Positions 1 through 6,166 of a stretch of DNA of 6,989 bases are shown piece by piece. How positions within the stretch are numbered: the stretch's first letter is position 1; every line of letters starts with the position of its first letter. Under the pieces are notes generated by a model. The model had not been told where the DNA came from. It did no database searches and saw only the letters and a program-made list of their open reading frames with translations. The translations under genes were made by a program, and so were the position numbers. Source of the DNA: Methanobrevibacter sp. (lineage in GTDB: Archaea; Methanobacteriota; Methanobacteria; Methanobacteriales; Methanobacteriaceae). The stretch is from the NCBI GenBank assembly GCA_017652345.1, contig JAGCBE010000532.1:1-6989 (forward strand), given 5' to 3'.

Positions 1-25
1 GAAATAAAAGGAGAATAAAAGATAT

Positions 26-670
26 ATGGGTAAAATTAATAGTAAATCTACAAAAGCTGAAATGGAAGCTTATATTGCCGAACTTGAGGCAAAGTTAAAA
101 TCAAAAAATAAAGAAGAAATTAAAGAAACTCAAGAAGTTCAAAAAGAAATAGTAGTTCAACCTCGTTATGTTGAAGTACAAAAAAATAGAGACGATGTTA
201 CTTTAGTATATTGTTCTGATAGTTTAGGTTATGCAAAAATTAGTAATATGGAATTAAATTTTACACGTTTTGGTGAACAATTTCAAATTCCTCGTTATCA
301 ATTTGATGAACTTGTTGGTAAATATCGTTCATGGTTTGACCGCGGTATTCTAGCCGTTGGTTCTGATTGTGTTGATATTGCTGTTGCTAAAGGCATACCT
401 ACTGTTGATGAGTTTGCACTTGATTCTAAAAAATTAAATGCAATTGGAAATATGTCTTCAACTGAAATTGAAGATTTATGGAATCATACGACAAGAATTG
501 AACATAAAAGAAGTATTGTAACATTTGTAAAAAGAAAATTCATTGATGGCGATCCAAAATATCATAATCGTGAAAAAATTGATTTATTCAATAGATTAAC
601 AAACGGTGGTTTTAATAGAGAGCAAGATGAATTAAGTGGAAGATATAAGATTCATCCAACAGAAATGTAG
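26..670 (+). CDS. Phage protein of unknown function with N-terminal coiled coil
   Basis: I cannot assign a function to this 214-residue protein. Residues about 9-40 are rich in Glu, Lys and Ala with heptad-like spacing and should form a helix or coiled coil. From about residue 55 there is a compact mixed domain, containing a segment around VTLVYCSD (58-65), then QIPRYQFDELVGKYRSWFDRG (87-107). The C-terminal part is helical and basic (about 145-190), including HKRSIVTFVKRKFIDGD (160-176), and ends in a Gly- and Asn-containing tail. There is no signal peptide or membrane segment. It stands first before a row of neck-like genes, so a small head- or neck-associated protein is the most reasonable guess, by context only. 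The start is the ATG at 26. Its ribosome site AAGGAG (8-13) lies 12 bases upstream, which is rather long. The stop is TAG. Confidence 0.85.
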   Translation: MGKINSKSTKAEMEAYIAELEAKLKSKNKEEIKETQEVQKEIVVQPRYVEVQKNRDDVTLVYCSDSLGYAKISNMELNFTRFGEQFQIPRYQFDELVGKYRSWFDRGILAVGSDCVDIAVAKGIPTVDEFALDSKKLNAIGNMSSTEIEDLWNHTTRIEHKRSIVTFVKRKFIDGDPKYHNREKIDLFNRLTNGGFNREQDELSGRYKIHPTEM

Positions 671-709
671 TTTTATCATTTATTCATATGAAGGGGGAAG
701 AAACAGCAT

Positions 710-1411
710 ATGATATATTTTAGCGAAATATTTGATAGAGCTTTTAATCTTTTTGCTGACCCTGACATTGAAAGAAAATATTTTAATGATCGAGCAGGTT
801 TTCAAAAGGATATGCTCGATTTTTTAATTATAGGGAAAAATAAGTTTGTATCACCAGTTGCTATAACTGAGCGTTTGATTCAAACAGACGCACCAGAAGG
901 AAAGTATGAGGAAGACTTTGGTGACGGCACAGACGAGTATGTTCTAGAGTCAGAAATACCACACGAAGGACAAGGAGTAGGTTTTACTTTTTTCATCAAT
1001 CAAGAAAAAGTACATGGTACTTACAATCCAGAAAACAATTCAGTAAAATTTGATAGACAAGTTTTGGAAGACGAGAAGTGGGGTGTTTGCTGGTTCTATG
1101 CTGGGGCTTTTACAGCCGATTTTTCTAATTGTTTTAGGTCAGACTATTCCATGAAAGCTATTATGGATAAAATTATCAACATTTTAGCATATGGTTTATT
1201 GTCTGCCTGGGGCGATAAAGAAGTAGGTCGAGTTTTAGAAGTTAGAAATATATTAACAGATCATGATTTTCAAATGTATTCACCAGCGAATTCGGCAAGA
1301 GCAAAAGTTGAGTGGCGTAATCAAATGAATAGAGATATGGATACTTTGATTTCAGAATTAAACTGGATGATATTATCTACCCCTAGAGGAGGTTCACGCT
1401 TTGGAAAATAA
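710..1411 (+). CDS. Probable phage neck / head-tail adaptor-like protein
   Basis: A 233-residue soluble protein. The N-terminal third is helical (YFSEIFDRAFNLFADPDIER onward). The middle is acidic and beta-rich (about 65-125), and the C-terminal third is helical, with a segment DHDFQMYSPANSARAK (about 184-199) followed by a long charged helix. From memory, the 'short helix, DF.. SPAN, long charged helix' ending recurs in adaptor or neck proteins of large tailed phages that sit between portal and tail. The assignment is family resemblance, not a search result. The start is the ATG at 710, with a purine-rich site GGGGGAAG (693-700) upstream. The 39-base gap before it contains a 10-bp palindrome TTCATATGAA (683-692). 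The last codons carry the ribosome-binding site and TTG start of the next gene, so the two are probably translationally coupled. Confidence 0.85.
   Translation: MIYFSEIFDRAFNLFADPDIERKYFNDRAGFQKDMLDFLIIGKNKFVSPVAITERLIQTDAPEGKYEEDFGDGTDEYVLESEIPHEGQGVGFTFFINQEKVHGTYNPENNSVKFDRQVLEDEKWGVCWFYAGAFTADFSNCFRSDYSMKAIMDKIINILAYGLLSAWGDKEVGRVLEVRNILTDHDFQMYSPANSARAKVEWRNQMNRDMDTLISELNWMILSTPRGGSRFGK
1385..1392 (+). promoter_or_regulatory. Ribosome-binding site for a TTG start inside the preceding gene
   Basis: AGAGGAGG ends 8 bases before TTG at 1401. The site is embedded in codons for Pro-Arg-Gly-Gly of the upstream protein. It fixes the start of the next gene, because the first internal Met in that frame lies about 40 residues further in. 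Confidence 0.8.
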
Positions 1412-1760
1412 AGAACAAGAAAATTTTCCTCTAGATTCAGTTGATAGTGTTGTTATCCGTTTTTCTCCAGAAGAGGAAAAGGAATGTTATATTAACTTAC
1501 GTAGTCAAGTTATTAAACTACTTTATATGATAGAATCAGAAGAAAGAGGAGAAGGTGACATAGATTTATGGTTTTATGGATTTATGTATGAATTAGCTTC
1601 TTCTAATACACTATGTAATAACAAACTTACAAAAGTTGTAGTAAAAATACATGGTCTTTATGATAACAAGCATTATAAAGAAATGACACATGCACAAATT
1701 AAACGCCAGATTATGGAATCAAGAGGCATATTAACTCACTTAATTGGTGATGAAAAATAA
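1401..1760 (+). CDS. Small conserved-looking phage protein in the neck block, TTG start
   Basis: A 119-residue, mainly helical soluble protein. After an acidic N-terminal stretch it has a helix around the segment INLRSQVIKLLYMIESEERG, an aromatic segment DLWFYGFMYELASSNTL (about 54-70), then LTKVVVKIHGLY (76-87) and MTHAQIKRQIMESRGILTHL (94-113). I recall similar short proteins ('LTKVVVKLYGLY ... THxxIRKQIxExxGI') next to the neck genes of Firmicutes phages, without a defined role. It starts with TTG at 1401, supported by a strong ribosome site 8 bases upstream, and overlaps the previous gene by 11 bases in a different frame. The weak start plus overlap suggests translational coupling and a lower output than its neighbours. 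A connector accessory protein is possible but unproven. Confidence 0.83.
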   Translation: MENKEQENFPLDSVDSVVIRFSPEEEKECYINLRSQVIKLLYMIESEERGEGDIDLWFYGFMYELASSNTLCNNKLTKVVVKIHGLYDNKHYKEMTHAQIKRQIMESRGILTHLIGDEK

Positions 1761-1781
1761 TTCGCGGAGGAGGGATATTTT

Positions 1782-3026
1782 ATGGCGCGTAAAATTGTTG
1801 ACGTGACTAATTCTGCGAGTCTTTATGATATCCTGTCACAGACTCCAAAGAATTTTAATAAAAACAATTATTTTTTAAAAGAATTACAAGAAAAAGTTAA
1901 CGCTGAATGGGAATATAGACCAAACAGGGTTGATATTGAATATGAAATTAGACCTCAAAGTAATATTAATGTTGGAGTAGGGTTACAAAAAGAATGGCAA
2001 CCAATAGAGGTTGTTATACAAACAAATAAATCTCAAAAAGGTGAAGCAATCGCTGATGACAATAAAAATATTGTTTTCAAAAATATTTTTGAAGATAGAT
2101 TCAGAATAGGCAGTAAATTTAGGTTCGCACCTAATTTCAATTTAGAAGCTTCTGAAGAAAAGAAAGATGTTTGGCTCGGAATAAACATGGATAAAACTTC
2201 TATGACGGCTAATTTGATTATTCAAAGATGTAATGGGGTGTTAGGCAGTGTTTATTTAGATAAACAAGGAATCTCTCACTATCATTATGAACCTGTAATT
2301 CAAGCTAGAGATATTTCATCTACTAGTTTTTCATATAGTGAAGTTGCTGTATCTCCACAAGCACATTTAACCATTACAGCTCAGTATAATGAATTTACTA
2401 GCAAATATTTTATAAATCAAAGATTTATAGTAGGAGCAAGATATGAAGATGAAAAAAACCCAGGACACTTTAAGGGTGGACAGGTCTATAGAATTACCGC
2501 TATAGATAAAGATTATAACTTATCTACATGGAATTCTGAGGACGTAGGTTTAATTAAATTATATGTTGAATTAACTGAATCCTCTCCTTATGACAATTGG
2601 GACGATAGAATCGCATATCAAAATGACCAAGATATTCATTTAACTACGGAAACAGCAGTTAAAGGATATTCTATTGCGTTTAAAACTCCTGAAGAAATAC
2701 CTAGTGATTTATACAGTGAAGAGTTGAAATTTACTCCTGTATTAATTTCAGAAGATGGTGAAGAATACGCAGAAAGTTCTTTAAAAATAAAGACAACTTA
2801 TTCTCTAGAAAATTGGCCTTCTAGATTACCTTTAGAAGATCAATCTAATTATATTAATTTTGCAGAATTTACAGATAATAATGAATATTACTTTACATTA
2901 AGCAGAAAGAAGATATATATAAATGGAGAGTTGGTGGTTTCGTGTGTATTATCGAAAGAAGATTCACCAAGCGGAGCTGAAATAACAACGACATTCAAAA
3001 TGGTTGTTAGAAAACCAGAGAAGTAA
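1782..3026 (+). CDS. Probable head-tail connector / virion structural protein, beta-rich
   Basis: A 414-residue soluble protein without signal peptide or membrane helix. Residues about 1-40 are helical. The rest alternates short beta-type strands with polar loops. Residues 125-260 contain DVWLGINMDKTSMTANLIIQ, the segment RCNGVLGSVYLDKQGISHYH, then FINQRFIVGARY and a KGGQVYRITAIDKDYN stretch. I remember the 'RCN.. / L(R)W.D..G / ..RFI.. / vY.It.id' pattern in large connector or stopper-like proteins of Firmicutes phages. The C-terminal about 130 residues look like an Ig-type beta-sandwich (ELKFTPVLISEDGEEY ... EITTTFKMVVRK). Its place between the adaptor-like and tail-completion-like genes agrees with a neck role. 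The start is the ATG at 1782 behind GGAGGAGGG. A tail accessory protein would be an alternative. Confidence 0.85.
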   Translation: MARKIVDVTNSASLYDILSQTPKNFNKNNYFLKELQEKVNAEWEYRPNRVDIEYEIRPQSNINVGVGLQKEWQPIEVVIQTNKSQKGEAIADDNKNIVFKNIFEDRFRIGSKFRFAPNFNLEASEEKKDVWLGINMDKTSMTANLIIQRCNGVLGSVYLDKQGISHYHYEPVIQARDISSTSFSYSEVAVSPQAHLTITAQYNEFTSKYFINQRFIVGARYEDEKNPGHFKGGQVYRITAIDKDYNLSTWNSEDVGLIKLYVELTESSPYDNWDDRIAYQNDQDIHLTTETAVKGYSIAFKTPEEIPSDLYSEELKFTPVLISEDGEEYAESSLKIKTTYSLENWPSRLPLEDQSNYINFAEFTDNNEYYFTLSRKKIYINGELVVSCVLSKEDSPSGAEITTTFKMVVRKPEK

Positions 3027-3040
3027 AAGGGGGATAAAAA

Positions 3041-3754
3041 ATGGGAAAATATGTAGAAGAAGAATGGTCATATAGCACATATAATAGTTTGAATCGTTTT
3101 GAAAACTTAGATAGTTTAGAAACAAAAATAATAAATCATCTTGTTAATTCAACCAGTAAGCATGCAGACATATTTTGGAAAATATTAAAATATGATGATT
3201 TACATGCATTAAGTAAACCTCCATTGGATAAACAAGCTAGGTTAGAATTAATTAATAACGACAACGGGGAATCTAAATCAAAGAGATTGTTCTTAACTCC
3301 CCGTAATGATGACGGGCAGGTAGACCAATGTAGCTCTGTATACATCTATGTTGAAAATATTCAACCAGTAGATGGTGCAAAAGCGTTAGTTGGCGTAACT
3401 GTTGACACTTCCGTCTATACCAAAATAGGTGTTATCGCTGGAGATGGCGATAAAGATTCAAGCGAAAATCCAGAATGGGTTAACCCCAATGAGTCTGATG
3501 AGCAGGGCTCTATTGTTGTACCTATCAAGAGTCGAGAAACCGTTTTGTTAAAAAGTATTTTAGCTGAATTAAATGGTTTGTATCTTGATGGAGTTGGGTA
3601 CTTATTATTTAACTCTTTTAAAGAAGCAAGAACCGACCAAAAGGTTGGTTATGTAGACATGCCACACAATCATCGTGAAAACAGTCATGGACACCGAATA
3701 TGTTTTGGCCTTATCATGTCTGGTGTATCTGATGATGCTAAAATTGGATACTAA
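3041..3754 (+). CDS. Probable tail completion / tail terminator-like virion protein
   Basis: A 237-residue soluble protein. An N-terminal helical part (about 20-60) contains ETKIINHLVNSTSKHADIFWK and an L-K-Y-D-D-L-H-A-L-S-K-P-P-L run, followed by a beta-rich core (80-185) and the segment LLKSILAELNGLYLDGVGYL (170-189). The end carries several His residues (HNHRENSHGHR, 209-219). The scheme 'ILKYD..DAL.KP', then a beta sheet, then 'LNGvyv.GvG.L.FN' is one I recall from neck or tail-end proteins of large Firmicutes phages. The position just before the assembly-chaperone-like and major tail-like genes is consistent with capping the tail. That is inference from order plus remembered resemblance. 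The His cluster could bind metal, but no complete site can be shown. The start is the ATG at 3041, with AAGGGGG upstream. Confidence 0.85.
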   Translation: MGKYVEEEWSYSTYNSLNRFENLDSLETKIINHLVNSTSKHADIFWKILKYDDLHALSKPPLDKQARLELINNDNGESKSKRLFLTPRNDDGQVDQCSSVYIYVENIQPVDGAKALVGVTVDTSVYTKIGVIAGDGDKDSSENPEWVNPNESDEQGSIVVPIKSRETVLLKSILAELNGLYLDGVGYLLFNSFKEARTDQKVGYVDMPHNHRENSHGHRICFGLIMSGVSDDAKIGY

Positions 3755-3767
3755 TTAGAGGTATGAA

Positions 3768-4799
3768 ATGGCAGCAGAAGAAAAGGAAGTAAGGATAAAG
3801 CCAAGCACAGATGATCGTTATGGAAATTTAGACAAAGAGTTAATAGAATTATTAAAATCCTATGAATATTCTTATTTTAGAGAAGATGAACCTATCCCTT
3901 TTTGCGGTCTACTTATTTATCCTGTTAAAGTTAAACATTATGAAGAACTAGCTTCATGTGTTTCTTGCTTTACATTAAATAAAAATGAAGACCCTAAAGG
4001 TATAGCATTGTCTCATTTAGACTATTTAATAGGTAAAACACAAATTGAAGAAAACAACGAAGGAAGAATCTGGTCTTATAAATTGCAAAGACTTTTTGAG
4101 CTTATTTTTAGGATTGACAATGGTATAAAATGTGAAGAGTGTGGCCATGTAACGAAGTATTCTGATAAAGAATATGCAGATTATAATAAAAAAATAGCCG
4201 AACTTTTTACAAAACTAAAAGAAGACCCTAAGAGTGTGGATGTAAATTCTATAGATGAATCAGTGTTAAAATTTCACTGTCCAAAATGTGGTTCAGAGAA
4301 AACCCACAACATGATAAAAATCATGAAGGATGATAGTGGAAAAAACGTGATAGTTATAGATAATAAGACAATCACAAGAAAAGACTATGCTAATTTAAGG
4401 CAAATTGTTTTATTTCAAAATTATTATGATTATGCGGATGAAAGTAACATAGATGCCGATGTAAAGAGGGATCATGATGAGAAACTCCGTATTCAACAAA
4501 TGAAAAACGATGTTCATGCTACCATTGAAAAAAAAGTAGTTTGTTTAAGCATAACCACCAATTATAAAATTGATGAAATTTATGATATGAGCATACGAAG
4601 ATTTACAATGGCATTGAGCACAGTAGATGATTTAATCAACTATAAAATTATGAAACAGGCTGTGTCTAGTGGATTTGTTTCATTACCGAAAGGTAAAAGT
4701 ATTGAACATTGGATTTATAAGCCAATAAAAGATATTTATGGCGACTCTTACCAAGACACAGAAGATGTTAAACAAAGCATTGAAAATGCAAATGGATAA
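3768..4799 (+). CDS. Zinc-ribbon phage protein, possible tail/baseplate-hub assembly chaperone
   Basis: A 343-residue soluble protein. Two CxxC pairs, C122/C125 (KCEECGH) and C171/C174 (CPKCGS), are separated by a 45-residue charged insert, the layout of a split zinc ribbon binding one zinc ion. The N-terminal part (30-115) contains PIPFCGLLIYPVKVKHYEEL and is helical afterwards. The C-terminal 140 residues are helical, with IYDMSIRRFTMALSTVDDLI (271-290) and a SGFVSLPKGKSIEHWIYKPI segment (301-320). Helical proteins with the 'PVKVKhYeEl' and 'SG.v..kK..IeHW' type motifs occur, as I recall, beside tail genes of Firmicutes phages and resemble hub or tail assembly chaperones of the T4 gp26/gp51 kind. 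I hold that assignment loosely. The start ATG at 3768 follows AGAGGT (3757-3762). The gene just upstream ends 13 bases before it. Confidence 0.83.
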   Translation: MAAEEKEVRIKPSTDDRYGNLDKELIELLKSYEYSYFREDEPIPFCGLLIYPVKVKHYEELASCVSCFTLNKNEDPKGIALSHLDYLIGKTQIEENNEGRIWSYKLQRLFELIFRIDNGIKCEECGHVTKYSDKEYADYNKKIAELFTKLKEDPKSVDVNSIDESVLKFHCPKCGSEKTHNMIKIMKDDSGKNVIVIDNKTITRKDYANLRQIVLFQNYYDYADESNIDADVKRDHDEKLRIQQMKNDVHATIEKKVVCLSITTNYKIDEIYDMSIRRFTMALSTVDDLINYKIMKQAVSSGFVSLPKGKSIEHWIYKPIKDIYGDSYQDTEDVKQSIENANG

Positions 4800-4818
4800 A
4801 AATTAATAAATATTGGTG

Positions 4819-4849
4819 TTCTTTAAAGTTTTTGAAAACAATTAAAGAA
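4819..4849 (+). other. Stem-loop in the gap upstream of the major virion gene
   Basis: TTCTTTAA (4819-4826) pairs perfectly with TTAAAGAA (4842-4849). Inside it, GTTT (4828-4831) can pair with AAAC (4836-4839) around a four-base loop. No T-run follows, so it is a poor intrinsic terminator. An RNA processing site or a stabilising 5' or 3' structure fits better. The function is inferred only. Confidence 0.5.
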
Positions 4850-4884
4850 TGCTTTAAAAATCATTCGTGAGAATGGATGGTTTT

Positions 4885-4893
4885 TGTTATAAA
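4885..4893 (+). promoter_or_regulatory. Candidate extended -10 promoter for the major virion gene
   Basis: TGTTATAAA has the form TGn-TATAAA, an extended -10 element of a sigma-70/sigma-A promoter. Transcription would start near 4900, leaving a leader of about 24 bases with the ribosome site intact. No good -35 box is seen 16-18 bases upstream (the region reads TTCGTG), so support is modest. AT-rich DNA yields such matches by chance. Confidence 0.3.
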
Positions 4894-4908
4894 AATATAT
4901 TAAATAAA

Positions 4909-4914
4909 AAGGAG
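4909..4914 (+). promoter_or_regulatory. Ribosome-binding site that fixes the start at 4924
   Basis: AAGGAG ends 9 bases before ATG at 4924. An in-frame GTG at 4867 would lengthen the protein by 19 residues. That GTG has no ribosome site and lies in non-coding-looking sequence, so the ATG is preferred. Confidence 0.85.
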
Positions 4915-4923
4915 AATGAGAAT

Positions 4924-5943
4924 ATGGCAAAATATTTCTTAGGTTCTGTAGGTCGTGCAGAGGCTTTCAGAATGACTGAAGACGGTGGATTAGAACTTGC
5001 TTTTGTTTCTACCACTTTAACTGACTCTGGATTAAACATCCAAACTACAAAAGATGATATTCGTGCAGGTCAAGGTGCACCTATTCAATTCAGTTTCTAT
5101 CATGATCCATCTGTTGAAATCACTTTAACTGATGTATTATGGAAACCTGAATACTTAACTGCTCAATTAGGAGCAAACTTTGATGACGATGAGCATGAAT
5201 CATATGTTACAAAAGAAGTTACTTTTACATCTGGTGAAGCTACTTTAGATGATGAAGTATTACCATTACCTATCGCTTGTTCTGATGAAGATCAACTTGC
5301 TGTATGGGGTACTCCAGTTGGTAAAGATGATTGGAAGAAAATTGCTTATGACAAGACTACTGGCAAATTAACTTTAGAAGGTGCTGAAGGTAAATATTGT
5401 GTTCGTTATTTAACTAACGATGATAGAGCAAAGGTTGCTACTATTTACTCTCAAATCATTCCAGAAGAATTATTCTTAATCATCACTGCTCCTATTTTCG
5501 CAGGAGACGCTTGTGCTGCTTCAAAAGGTAAAGCTGCAGGACAAATCATTTTCGAAGTACCAAGATTCTTATTAAATGGTGCTCAAGAATTCCAAATGAA
5601 TATGTCTTCTAACCAAACTATGTCTTTAAGTGGTGTTGCTTTAGCAACTGCTGCTGCAGACTGCGACGCTGTTGGTGGTAAATTATTACGTGTAATCGAA
5701 GTTATCACTAACCGTGACTGGAAAGATGATATCAAAGATATTATGTCTGATGAAGAATACGAAGCAGTTGGTTCAGTACCTCACATCTATGGTGTAAAGA
5801 AAGATGGAGCTGTTACTCCACTTGACAACAAAGATTTAACATTTGTACCTGCTTTATCAGAAGGTGAATTTAATGAATCTGGCAGCACAACAATTACTTT
5901 AACTGGAACTGAAATTTCAACTACTGTTACTGTTGCAGAATAG
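4924..5943 (+). CDS. Major virion protein, probably tail-tube type, with Ig-like C-terminus
   Basis: A 339-residue protein from the ATG at 4924. The N-terminal domain (1-90) has FLGSVGRAEAF, then a TLTDSGLNI segment, DDIRAGQGAPIQFSFYHDPS (44-63) and VEITLTDVLWKPEYLTAQLG. I recall this 'sG.a.a / tltDsg / diraG.g / fyHd / l.iTltDamf.leyiA' pattern from abundant structural (tail-type) proteins of Firmicutes phages. Residues 90-285 are beta-rich with Gly and Ala. The last about 60 residues resemble an Ig-like (Big_2-type) sandwich (LTFVPALSEGEFNESGSTTI ... STTVTVAE). Compared with its neighbours the gene uses more TTC, AAC and ATC codons and more CGT for Arg, as expected for a highly expressed major component. 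No signal peptide or membrane helix is seen. Major tail protein is my best guess; a major decoration protein is the alternative. Confidence 0.88.
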   Translation: MAKYFLGSVGRAEAFRMTEDGGLELAFVSTTLTDSGLNIQTTKDDIRAGQGAPIQFSFYHDPSVEITLTDVLWKPEYLTAQLGANFDDDEHESYVTKEVTFTSGEATLDDEVLPLPIACSDEDQLAVWGTPVGKDDWKKIAYDKTTGKLTLEGAEGKYCVRYLTNDDRAKVATIYSQIIPEELFLIITAPIFAGDACAASKGKAAGQIIFEVPRFLLNGAQEFQMNMSSNQTMSLSGVALATAAADCDAVGGKLLRVIEVITNRDWKDDIKDIMSDEEYEAVGSVPHIYGVKKDGAVTPLDNKDLTFVPALSEGEFNESGSTTITLTGTEISTTVTVAE

Positions 5944-5961
5944 TAATTAAAGGAGAGTTTT

Positions 5962-6135
5962 ATGGAGTGTAAGTTTTTAGAAGGCACAGGGGTAACATGG
6001 TATAATTGTAAATTCACAAAAAGAAGATGCGGTTATCAAAAATATTGCACAGAAAAAAAACAATATTTGTTAAACTGTGACAAGTGCCCTATTTGCAAAA
6101 ATAAAAAAAGTACACAGACCAAAACTTCACAATAG
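5962..6135 (+). CDS. Small Cys-rich, probably zinc-binding protein (57 residues)
   Basis: This short gene begins at ATG 5962, six bases after AGGAG (5951-5955), and ends with TAG at 6133-6135. The 57-residue product has seven cysteines (C3, C16, C23, C29, C39, C42, C45). The last three form CDKCPIC, a CxxCxxC cluster. The protein is also Lys-rich, with a polar Thr/Ser/Gln tail. Such Cys spacing points to zinc (or another metal) binding in the cytoplasm. A disulfide-rich protein is less likely, because there is no signal peptide. It lies 18 bases after the major virion gene and is likely co-transcribed with it. The end of the gene lies inside a strong RNA structure, and a run of seven A (6103-6109) opens a -1 frame coding for a membrane helix. 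The function is unknown. Confidence 0.8.
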   Translation: MECKFLEGTGVTWYNCKFTKRRCGYQKYCTEKKQYLLNCDKCPICKNKKSTQTKTSQ

Positions 6136-6166
6136 TGTCCAAGCCTTCGGGCTTGGATGTTATTGT
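6129..6166 (+). other. Hairpin A: 17-bp stem with UUCG loop
   Basis: The core TCCAAGCC-TTCG-GGCTTGGA (6138-6157) is a perfect 8-bp stem closed by C-G on the very stable UUCG tetraloop. Three G-U pairs and six further Watson-Crick pairs lengthen it to 17 bp. The stop codon of the Cys-rich gene (6133-6135) lies in the left arm, so a ribosome ending there would melt the lower stem. The following bases (TAAGAGTA) are not a T-run, so it is not a classical terminator. Confidence 0.75.

Larger units (their letters stand above)
4800..4923 (+). other. Intergenic regulatory gap before the major virion gene
   Basis: This 124-base gap is the longest clear non-coding stretch and holds no credible ORF, because stops interrupt all three forward frames. 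It contains an imperfect hairpin (4819-4849), a smaller inverted repeat GAATG...CATTC (4847-4866) that overlaps it, a candidate extended -10 element, and the ribosome site of the next gene. In a block where other gaps are 13-40 bases, this size suggests a place where transcription or RNA processing is controlled. Confidence 0.6.

Noticed and set aside
688..723. Short ATG frame just before the adaptor-like gene
   Set aside because: Only 11 codons, without its own ribosome site, and it ends inside the next gene. It is a by-product of the CATATG palindrome.
3136..3345. 69-codon open frame on the - strand
   Set aside because: Lies wholly inside the tail-completion-like gene, has no ribosome site, and would be the only - strand gene here. 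Shadow frame.
4867..4923. Upstream GTG start for the major virion gene
   Set aside because: No ribosome site before it. The ATG at 4924 has AAGGAG at good spacing and begins the region that looks like protein.
5787..6017. 76-codon open frame on the - strand
   Set aside because: Antiparallel to the end of the major virion gene and the start of the Cys-rich gene, with no ribosome site. Shadow frame.
6129..6166. Hairpin A as an intrinsic terminator
   Set aside because: No T-run follows on the + strand, and the next genes have no clear promoter of their own. A regulatory or processing structure is more likely.
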